Assembly: GCA_017619375.1 (NCBI GenBank)
Contig: JAFZSL010000065.1
Span: 1 to 40,110 of the forward strand
Direction of reading: 5' to 3'
DNA length: 40,110 bases
From: Prevotella sp.
Lineage (GTDB): Bacteria; Bacteroidota; Bacteroidia; Bacteroidales; Bacteroidaceae
The translations under genes were made by a program, and so were the position numbers. Under the pieces are notes generated by a model. The model ran no database searches, was not told the origin of the DNA, and was given only the letters and a program-made list of their open reading frames with translations. How positions within the stretch are numbered: position 1 is the stretch's first letter; each line of letters begins with the position of its first letter. Positions 31,410-38,469 of the stretch are shown here, piece by piece.

Positions 31410-31727
31410 TCAGTCAAGGTGGAACACTTCCTCGATAGGCACGGTGACAGGGGAGTTGTCGTCGTTCACCTCCATGATGTCGGCCATCATGTCCCACCAT
31501 TTCTGGGTGACAGGGTCCACGTCGGTGGTGTCCTGGCTGTTGGTGTCGCTGCTGCACTCCTGGTAGCCGAAAAGAATGTTGGTGTCCTTGTCCCAATAGA
31601 TGCTGTAGTTGCTCACACCGGAGTCTTTTATCATCTTCACCAACTCCGGCCAGATGGCGGCGTGGCGCCGGGCGTACTCCTTCTCACAACCCGGCTTGAG
31701 GAACATCTTGAATGCAAATCGTTTCAT
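31410..31727 (-). CDS. rhaM: L-rhamnose mutarotase
   Basis: This small cytoplasmic enzyme interconverts alpha- and beta-L-rhamnose, feeding rhamnose released from rhamnogalacturonan into isomerisation. The 105-residue size is normal for the family. It shows MKRFAFKMFLKPGCEKEYAR, then RHAAIWPELVKMI with the catalytic-region histidine, SNYSIYWDKDTNILFGYQEC and the C-terminal KWWDMMADIME followed by PIEEVFHLD. It is first in the operon with CE12. No rhamnose isomerase or kinase is in the window, so the rest of the pathway lies elsewhere. Confidence 0.93.
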   Translation of the reverse strand: MKRFAFKMFLKPGCEKEYARRHAAIWPELVKMIKDSGVSNYSIYWDKDTNILFGYQECSSDTNSQDTTDVDPVTQKWWDMMADIMEVNDDNSPVTVPIEEVFHLD

Positions 31728-31748
31728 AAGTTTTTAGGTTTTTATAGG

Positions 31749-31811
31749 TCGGACTCGTCGAATTCGTCAGACTCATCAGACTAATCGGACTCGTCAGACT
31801 TGTCAAGCTAT
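31749..31811. repeat. 9-bp tandem repeat (TCRGACTCG)
   Basis: Seven 9-bp units run head to tail in the leader upstream of rhaM: tcggactcg, tcgaattcg, tcagactca, tcagactaa, tcggactcg, tcagacttg, tcaagctat. Units one and five are identical. The array lies between the rhaM start codon (31727) and its predicted promoter (31891), so it would be transcribed in the 5' untranslated region. Confidence 0.85.
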
Positions 31812-31890
31812 CTCATGCAAAGGTACACATAAGCGAGCGGAAAGCCAAAAATTATTTTGAACTTTTCGGGCGAAGTACCTTGGGCGAAGC

Positions 31891-31922
31891 CAAAGATAGG
31901 CTTTTTTCTGAAAAACAACAAA
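31891..31922 (-). promoter_or_regulatory. Promoter for the rhaM-CE12 operon
   Basis: On the minus strand this reads TTTG (31922-31919), 20 bases, then TATCTTTG (31898-31891). Both boxes match the Bacteroides consensus and spacing. It is the best promoter in the window. The leader to the rhaM start would be about 155 nt and includes the 9-bp array. Confidence 0.75.
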
Positions 31923-32048
31923 TCAACGTGGAAAAACAACCGATTTTCCATCACTCGGACTGATTTGCAAGCATCCAGCAGCAAATATCGAGTTTGAACA
32001 AAACACCATGGATGTGGTCAAATTCAAAGACACAAAAAATAGCCGCGC

Positions 32049-32083
32049 TTTGACCTCATCATCAAATATTTTAATTATCTTTG
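32049..32083 (+). promoter_or_regulatory. Candidate promoter for the zinc-ribbon gene
   Basis: TATCTTTG at 32076-32083 is a full -7 match, 32 bases upstream of the ATG. A TTTG at 32049-32052 is present but 23 bases away, slightly long. It is divergent from the rhaM-CE12 promoter. Confidence 0.55.
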
Positions 32084-32115
32084 CAAAAAATAAAACCTAA
32101 ACAACTTTAAAACAC

Positions 32116-32895
32116 ATGGCACTCATCAAATGCCCGGAATGCGGGAACATGATTTCTGACAAGGCTGCCCAATGCCCCAGATGCGGCTGTCCAGTGGGAA
32201 ATGCCGGCGTACAGCAAGATACAAGCGACGCACGTGCAAGGTATGAAGATAATGATCGCACACGCATCATTTATGAGAAGAGGAGCAATACCAACAAATG
32301 GTTGTATGCCGCCATCGCCTTGCTGGCAATAGCCTTGCTTGGTGGCGGCACCTATTTCTTCATGAACAAGAATAAAGGCAACGACACTTCTGTTGAGAAT
32401 TATACTGAAGACGTTCCTGCCACCACTACCGTCGACATTAAAAAGGATTCTCCGGCCCCGGCACCCATCGAGCAGCAAGTTCCGGCCACAACCCCGGCAC
32501 CCGCCACGAAAGAAACACCGGCAACCACTTCGTCACCCGTCGAACGGGAAGAACCTGCCACAGTCGTCACTCCCGTCCAAAGGAACAAAGTATCCAACGG
32601 CTTCTACCGTCTCAATGGCTCCATCACATACAAGGAAACCTATTTTGTCGACATGGAGGTCAATGTGAATGGCAACAAGGCGACCGGACGGTATATCGTG
32701 CATAACGGAGAGAACATGTATGTGAACCTCTCCGGTTCCATCGATGCCAATGGCAACATGAAACTCACGGAATACAAAGGCGGGCAACCCACAGGTTATT
32801 ATTTCACTGGCAAATTCAACCAGGTTACATACTCCGGCAAATACCTCTGTACCTACAAGAACCTTCCGATGAGATTCTCGGTGTCAACCTACTGA
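32116..32895 (+). CDS. Zinc-ribbon membrane protein with Pro/Thr-rich linker
   Basis: The 259-residue protein has three visible parts. A cytoplasmic zinc ribbon lies at 3-26 (Cys6, Cys9, Cys20, Cys23 in CPECG...CPRCG). A single transmembrane helix is at about 62-82 (WLYAAIALLAIALLGGGTYF). A proline, alanine and threonine-rich linker (about 105-155) leads to a C-terminal beta-rich domain at about 158-259 (GFYRLNGSITYKETYFVDME; GRYIVHNGENMYVNLSGSID). No signal peptide precedes the ribbon, so the N-terminus should stay in the cytoplasm and the C-terminal domain should face the periplasm. The function is unknown. It sits between CE12 and the PL11 lyase but shares no obvious operon with either. 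Confidence 0.8.
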   Translation: MALIKCPECGNMISDKAAQCPRCGCPVGNAGVQQDTSDARARYEDNDRTRIIYEKRSNTNKWLYAAIALLAIALLGGGTYFFMNKNKGNDTSVENYTEDVPATTTVDIKKDSPAPAPIEQQVPATTPAPATKETPATTSSPVEREEPATVVTPVQRNKVSNGFYRLNGSITYKETYFVDMEVNVNGNKATGRYIVHNGENMYVNLSGSIDANGNMKLTEYKGGQPTGYYFTGKFNQVTYSGKYLCTYKNLPMRFSVSTY

Positions 32896-32920
32896 CACCT
32901 TTGCCATTTGCAACGTATGC

Positions 32921-32947
32921 GCACTGTAGAGACGGGATTCTTCCCGC
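32921..32947 (+). repeat. REP-like palindromic element, copy 2
   Basis: The 27 bases contain the palindrome cggga-ttct-tcccg and match the minus-strand sequence of 30190-30164 at 24 of 27 positions. It lies 26 bp after the zinc-ribbon stop and upstream of the PL11 gene. Confidence 0.7.
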
Positions 32948-33029
32948 CTCCTCCAGAAAAGATTGTGACAAAGCAACCACATCAAAAAATCTCATATACC
33001 AAACAACCTGAAAACCAATCACTATCCAA

Positions 33030-36000
33030 ATGATAAAGAAATCCACCATCCTGTTGTTCATGCTGGGTTTGACGATGACGGTCATGGCACAACGGACGAG
33101 CGACGTGCTGGACCGCGGCCTCGTGGCCATGAAATCGGGCACGGGCATCTATCTCACTTGGCGCGTGCTGGGCGAGGAATACTACGACGTGACCTACAAC
33201 GTGTATCGCAACGGCACGAAACTGAATGACGAACCCCTCAGCGTGTCCAATTTCCAGGATACCGGCGGCAGCACCACGAGCAGCTACACCATACGCGCCG
33301 TGGTGCGCGGCCAGGAGCAGGCCCCATGCGCGGCCGTCACCCCCTGGAGCACCAGCTACAAGGAAATCAAACTGACACATGCAGGCATCAAAAGCCAACT
33401 CGTTCCAAACGATGCCACCTGTGCCGACGTCGATGGAGACGGGGAGTTGGAAATCTTGATGAAGTTCGACAATCAGAGTGAAATGGATGCCTCCTATCCC
33501 CGGGAGGGTTATCAAGGTGAATACACCATCTTCGAATGTCTCAAACTCGACGGCACGCGCCTGTGGTGGGTGAACTGCGGGCCGAACATGGGAGACTTCC
33601 AGAACAACGAGCAAAACATCATCGCCTATGACTGGGACCGCGACGGACGAGCCGAAGCCGTGATGCGTGCCGCCGACGGCACCGTCATCCACATGGCCGA
33701 CGGCACCACCTACACCGTGGGCGACCCTTCAGTCAACGTCCGTGCAGCCACCGGCGGCGGCACCAACTGGTTTGTGACCACCCAGGGCGAATACCTGCTC
33801 TATATGGACGGACTGACGGGCAAACCTTACCAATGCATCCCCTATCCGTTGCCCCTCCTGGAAAGCGGCGAGACCGACTATGCCAGTGCATGGGGAGTGG
33901 CGAAGCATGACGGCGGGCACCGTGCCTCGAAACACTTCTTCGGCGCACCCTGCTTCGACGGCCGCAACGCCAGCATCTTCCTCGCCCGCGGCATCTACAC
34001 ACGTCACAAGATGGTGGCATTTGATGTCAACCCCGCCACCCATACACTGACCCAACGTTGGAAATGGTATTGCAACACCAACGGCCCTTGGTATGGACAG
34101 GGTTATCACAACTACTGCGTGGCCGATGTCGACATGGACGGACGCGACGAAATCGTCTTCGGCGGCATGGTCATCGACGACAACGGCAAGGGACTTTCCA
34201 CCACGGGCCTCGGACATGGCGACGCCGAACACGTGGGCGACCTGAACCCCTACGTCCATGGCTTGGAGGTTTTCGCCTGCATGGAGGACAATCCCGGCAC
34301 GAACTACCGCGATGCCACCACCTCAAAAATCTATCACCGCTACATAGCCGGCAAGGACGTGGGGCGCTGCATGGCAGGCAACTTCACCGACAACTTCCCC
34401 GGTTCGCTCTGCACACCTACCGACGTAGGCCCCATCAGTTCCGTCACCAACGGTGCGGTCAGCGGACTCGGCGACACCGGCATCAATCAAAACATGCGCA
34501 TCTACTGGGACGGCGACCTCTGCGACGAGACGTTCAACTACCTCGACGGGGCCGACACCGAAGGCTGCATCGCCAAATATGGCTCCTGGTCTCCCATCTA
34601 CACCTGTGCCGGCTCCAAGACCAACAACTGGACGAAAGGCACACCCTGCTACCAAGGCGACATCCTTGGCGACTGGCGCGAGGAAATCATCATGCGCACT
34701 GCTGACAACAACATCCGCATCTACTCCACACCCACCCCGACGAAATGGCGCAACTACACCCTCTGGCACGACCATCAGTACCGCAACGCCATGGTGTGGC
34801 AGATGTGCGGCTACAATCAACCGCCGAAACCCAGTTACTTCCTTGGCGAGATGGAGGGCATCACCATGGCCCCGCCGCCACTCATCATGAACGGACGCAC
34901 CGAGGTGGCCAACGGCGGCACAGTCTCATCGGCGCTTAACGGCCAGCATGCCATCGTCTGCAAGACGGGCGACAGCAACATCACCATCGAGGACGGCGCA
35001 CAACCCGCCGTGCTCACCTTCAACGTGCCCACATGGGTGCAAGGCACCGCCTACAGCGAGAGCACCTCGCCCAGTCCCACCATCAACCGCCTCACCTACA
35101 CCTGCACTGTCTCCGGAGGCGGCCTGGCAGGCGATGCACGACTCATCAAACAAGGTGACGGCATCCTCGCCCTGCCCAAGGCCGACTTCCGCCACACCGG
35201 AGAGACCAACATCTGGGGCGGCGTGATGAAGTTCGACGGCACCATGAAGCAGAGTCCATTATGGCTCAACCGTTTTGCCAAACTGGAAAGCGACGGCGGC
35301 GAGTTTCTCAGCATCAAGGCCGACTACGGTTCGGAGATTCGTCCTGGCGGCACCAACCACCAAGGCGCCATCACCACCGGCACGCTGACCCTCGGCTTCG
35401 GCTCTCGACTGGTGTTCGACCTCTACTCTCCTGTTGACGGAGATTTGCAATCCCCGACCGCCGACATCATCAATGTCACCACCCTGACAATTGAGCGCAA
35501 GACCGCCTCGGCATGGGTGAACGGCGGACCAGAATACCTGATGCCCGTCATCGAGGTGGTGGGCCACACGGCAGCGGGAGAATCGAAAATGGCTCCCGGA
35601 AAATATGTCATCGCCAACATCGGCAACATGGAAGGCTCTGTGGACGACCTGATTCTTCAGGGCATCGCGACATCGAAGAAAAAACTCTATGTGGAGGACG
35701 GCCAACTGATTGTCGAGATTTTCGACGTGCGCGACCCGTCCACCGTCACATGGACAGGCAGCGTGAATGGGACATGGGACAATGCCGAGACGGAGAATTT
35801 CAGCATCGAAAATGAACAGACGGGCTTCGTCGCTGGCGACAATGTCATATTCAACGACCAAGGGCAGAACAAGATCGTCACCGTCAAAGAGGACGTCTAT
35901 CCCGCATCCATCACGGTGGACAACACCACCGCCTACACCTTCGGCGGAACGGGCGCCATCGCAGGAACTGCCAAGTTCACCAAGGAGAACACAGGCACCG

Positions 36001-37646
36001 TGACGATGAATGGCAGCAACAGTTATGTCGGCGGCAACTACCTCAAGGGCGGTACGGTGCGCGTCAGCAAGTTGGCCAACCAATATTCCGAAACGGGCAA
36101 CCTGGGCGGAGTCACCAAATATGCCTCACTCTTCACGATGGAGAACGGTGCCGTGCTACAGGCCACAGCCGCAGTAGAGACCGCCTCGCCCATGAAGATG
36201 GTGGGCGATGAGGGCGGGGTCGTCACCAGCAATGCCGATTTCCGCATGAACGCTTCCCTCTCTGGCACGGTACTGACGAAGAAAGGCTCCGGCTGCCTCT
36301 TCGCCATGGCCAACAACACGCTGTCACGCCTTGTCATCGCCGCAGGCTCCGTGGCAGCGCAGAGCGGCAACCCCGCCTCCACGGTAGAGTTCCAAGGTGG
36401 CACGCTGTGGGATGACTCGCAGGCCACCACCCATGCCATCCATGTGCCGAAATACATGTCGGGCACGTGGCAACTGACATATACTTATTACACGGCTTAT
36501 TCCAACAAGTTGACGGGTAGTGGCACGTTGACCATCGTGCCACGCAACACCGTGAGCCGCGTGCGCATCACCGGCGACTGGTCGCAGTTTGAGGGCACCA
36601 TCAAGCACACCAACAAGGACATCTGGCTTCCGCTCGACATGTCGGGTGGCATGCCTAAAGGGACGTTGAACATTGCCGAGGGATGCCTGGTGAGCAATGT
36701 GGCCAAGACCTTCACCATAGGAAGACTGACAGGCAAGGGGATGCTCAACGAACCCGTCTACAACTTCCGCAACTCCAACAGTGTAAGCGGCAGCAACACG
36801 TGGGAGGTGGGCAACAGTTGGGAGGACGGCGGCGACTTCATCTTCGACGGCACCTTCGTCGATGGTGGAGGCTCCAACAAGTGCATCTTCAACAAGATAG
36901 GCACTTGCAAGATGAGCGTCTCCGGCAAGAGCACCCATTCCGGCACCACCACAGTCAAGGGAGGTGAACTGAACGTGAAGTCAGGTGCCCAACTCGGCAC
37001 CGGTTCGCTCACCGTCTGGAATGGAGCGACACTTTCCGGTGTCACCACAACCAACATCCCCCTTGTCAACCCAAGTGTCACATTCAACTCAGGGGCGACG
37101 CTGCAAGTCGGTGCGTTCGTGAACGCCGATTTCGGACAGATGTGCTTTGGAGGCAAGAATGTGACCTTCATGAGTGGCTCCGTGTTGAAAATCGCCGTCA
37201 CGGATTGTGCCACGACCAACTCCACCGGCGGCACATCGATACAGGACATAGGAAGGCTGACCATGAACGGAACCGTCGACGTCCTTGTGCCTGAATACCA
37301 TACATTGAACGTCGGCGACAGCATCTTGCTGTGGAAAAACGTGAACTCTGTCATAGGAACACCCGTACTGAAAACCATCGTCTTCGATGAAGAGCGCGGC
37401 CTCTACTGGGACACCACCGATATCGCCGCAGGCATCCTCCGCGTGGCCCAAACCCAGCGATTCCCATTAGGTGACGTCAATCACGATGGCGACGTGACAG
37501 TGGCCGATGCCTCGCTCGTCGTTGAATATGTCTTGGGCAAAACCCCGGCGGTGTTCTTCATCGAGAACGCCGATGTGAACAATGATGGCTACGTGAACAT
37601 CACCGACATCACGAAAATCATCGAGATAGTGCTCACAGGACAATGA
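33030..37646 (+). CDS. PL11 rhamnogalacturonan lyase with beta-strand-repeat region and dockerin-like tail
   Basis: This giant exported enzyme (1538 residues) cleaves rhamnogalacturonan-I by beta-elimination. The signal peptide ends at Ala20, leaving Gln21. Residues about 21-630 match PL11: an N-terminal Fn3-like strand set (GIYLTWRVLGEEYYDVTYNV), then an eight-bladed-propeller region rich in calcium sites (CADVDGDGELEILMKFDNQS, AYDWDRDGRAEAVMRA, VADVDMDGRDEIVFGG, GDILGDWREEIIMR) and the conserved NYTLWHDHQYRNAMVWQ. From about 640 to 1475 comes a long region of autotransporter-like beta-strand repeats (for example GTVTMNGSNSYVGGNYLKGG). The end has two dockerin-type repeats (GDVNHDGDVTVADASLVVEY; NADVNNDGYVNITDITKIIE). 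CE12 and rhaM next to it support the RG-I substrate. No cohesin is present in the window. Confidence 0.92.
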   Translation: MIKKSTILLFMLGLTMTVMAQRTSDVLDRGLVAMKSGTGIYLTWRVLGEEYYDVTYNVYRNGTKLNDEPLSVSNFQDTGGSTTSSYTIRAVVRGQEQAPCAAVTPWSTSYKEIKLTHAGIKSQLVPNDATCADVDGDGELEILMKFDNQSEMDASYPREGYQGEYTIFECLKLDGTRLWWVNCGPNMGDFQNNEQNIIAYDWDRDGRAEAVMRAADGTVIHMADGTTYTVGDPSVNVRAATGGGTNWFVTTQGEYLLYMDGLTGKPYQCIPYPLPLLESGETDYASAWGVAKHDGGHRASKHFFGAPCFDGRNASIFLARGIYTRHKMVAFDVNPATHTLTQRWKWYCNTNGPWYGQGYHNYCVADVDMDGRDEIVFGGMVIDDNGKGLSTTGLGHGDAEHVGDLNPYVHGLEVFACMEDNPGTNYRDATTSKIYHRYIAGKDVGRCMAGNFTDNFPGSLCTPTDVGPISSVTNGAVSGLGDTGINQNMRIYWDGDLCDETFNYLDGADTEGCIAKYGSWSPIYTCAGSKTNNWTKGTPCYQGDILGDWREEIIMRTADNNIRIYSTPTPTKWRNYTLWHDHQYRNAMVWQMCGYNQPPKPSYFLGEMEGITMAPPPLIMNGRTEVANGGTVSSALNGQHAIVCKTGDSNITIEDGAQPAVLTFNVPTWVQGTAYSESTSPSPTINRLTYTCTVSGGGLAGDARLIKQGDGILALPKADFRHTGETNIWGGVMKFDGTMKQSPLWLNRFAKLESDGGEFLSIKADYGSEIRPGGTNHQGAITTGTLTLGFGSRLVFDLYSPVDGDLQSPTADIINVTTLTIERKTASAWVNGGPEYLMPVIEVVGHTAAGESKMAPGKYVIANIGNMEGSVDDLILQGIATSKKKLYVEDGQLIVEIFDVRDPSTVTWTGSVNGTWDNAETENFSIENEQTGFVAGDNVIFNDQGQNKIVTVKEDVYPASITVDNTTAYTFGGTGAIAGTAKFTKENTGTVTMNGSNSYVGGNYLKGGTVRVSKLANQYSETGNLGGVTKYASLFTMENGAVLQATAAVETASPMKMVGDEGGVVTSNADFRMNASLSGTVLTKKGSGCLFAMANNTLSRLVIAAGSVAAQSGNPASTVEFQGGTLWDDSQATTHAIHVPKYMSGTWQLTYTYYTAYSNKLTGSGTLTIVPRNTVSRVRITGDWSQFEGTIKHTNKDIWLPLDMSGGMPKGTLNIAEGCLVSNVAKTFTIGRLTGKGMLNEPVYNFRNSNSVSGSNTWEVGNSWEDGGDFIFDGTFVDGGGSNKCIFNKIGTCKMSVSGKSTHSGTTTVKGGELNVKSGAQLGTGSLTVWNGATLSGVTTTNIPLVNPSVTFNSGATLQVGAFVNADFGQMCFGGKNVTFMSGSVLKIAVTDCATTNSTGGTSIQDIGRLTMNGTVDVLVPEYHTLNVGDSILLWKNVNSVIGTPVLKTIVFDEERGLYWDTTDIAAGILRVAQTQRFPLGDVNHDGDVTVADASLVVEYVLGKTPAVFFIENADVNNDGYVNITDITKIIEIVLTGQ

Positions 37647-37652
37647 GCAAAA

Positions 37653-37675
37653 GGGCGGTGCGCATATCACCACCC
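37653..37675 (+). terminator. Weak hairpin after the PL11 gene
   Basis: Arms gggcggtg and caccaccc pair with one mismatch around a 7-nt loop, starting 7 bases past the stop codon. No T-tract follows. The rest of the 195-bp gap to ndk has no supportable feature. Confidence 0.3.
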
Positions 37676-37841
37676 ATTCAAAGGGAGGAGTTTGAACGAG
37701 GTCTATAACTTATTGATTTCAAGGCATTTCATCAACTCCATTCTTCAGAATGTGGAGGACATCATTGGGTTCACCCCATACTTTCATTCCATAGTCATAG
37801 GTTAAAATATCTACAATATCATTCATCAAAAAAACATCATT

Positions 37842-38306
37842 ATGGAAAAAACTCTTGTATTACTGAAGCCCAGCTGCGTGCAACGCCAGCTGATAGGCGA
37901 GATTGTGAATCGTTTTGAGCGTCGCGGACTCCGTGTGGCTGGCATGAAGATGATGCAGCTATCCGACGAAATCCTGCGCGAGCACTACGCCCATCTGGTG
38001 GACCGTCCATTCTTCCCCTCATTGGCAGCCTCCATGCAGGCCTCGCCTGTGGTCGCCCTTGCCCTCGAAGGCGTGGATGCCGTACAGGTGGTGCGCACCA
38101 TGACGGGTTCCACCAACGGACGCGAGGCGGCACCGGGCACCATCCGTGGCGACTACTCGATGAGCAACCAGCAGAACATCGTCCATGCCAGCGACTCCAC
38201 CTCGAACGCCGAGATAGAACTGAAACGTTTCTTCCGCGACGAGGAAATCTTCGAATATCCCAGTTGCACCTTCCCCTTCATCTACGGCGAAGGCGAGACG
38301 AAATAA
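37842..38306 (+). CDS. ndk: Nucleoside diphosphate kinase
   Basis: This enzyme moves the gamma phosphate between nucleoside triphosphates and diphosphates through a phosphohistidine. The 154-residue product has the start MEKTLVLLKPSCVQRQLIGE, GMKMMQLSDEILREHYAHL, the MTGSTNGREAAPGTIRGDY nucleotide-binding segment and the active-site His115 in NIVHASDS. All expected conserved residues are visible. It is a single gene, closed by the hairpin at 38330-38368. Confidence 0.97.
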   Translation: MEKTLVLLKPSCVQRQLIGEIVNRFERRGLRVAGMKMMQLSDEILREHYAHLVDRPFFPSLAASMQASPVVALALEGVDAVQVVRTMTGSTNGREAAPGTIRGDYSMSNQQNIVHASDSTSNAEIELKRFFRDEEIFEYPSCTFPFIYGEGETK

Positions 38307-38329
38307 AGACGGAGAACTTCAAACGGAGC

Positions 38330-38368
38330 AACCATTTTGGGCGGGTCTTGTGCCCGCCCAAAATGGTT
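38330..38368 (+). terminator. Perfect 16-bp hairpin after ndk, no T-tract
   Basis: Arms aaccattttgggcggg (38330-38345) and cccgcccaaaatggtt (38353-38368) pair perfectly around a 7-nt loop. No run of T follows, so it is an atypical terminator or another structured element. It lies 24 bases past the ndk stop. Confidence 0.6.
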
Positions 38369-38469
38369 ACCGATATCAGCTATGGGACTATCAATGGGGC
38401 AAAAAGTGGATCACGAGAACCATCCTATCTATAGGATTTTCCGCAAAATAACAATAGACATAGGATTTT

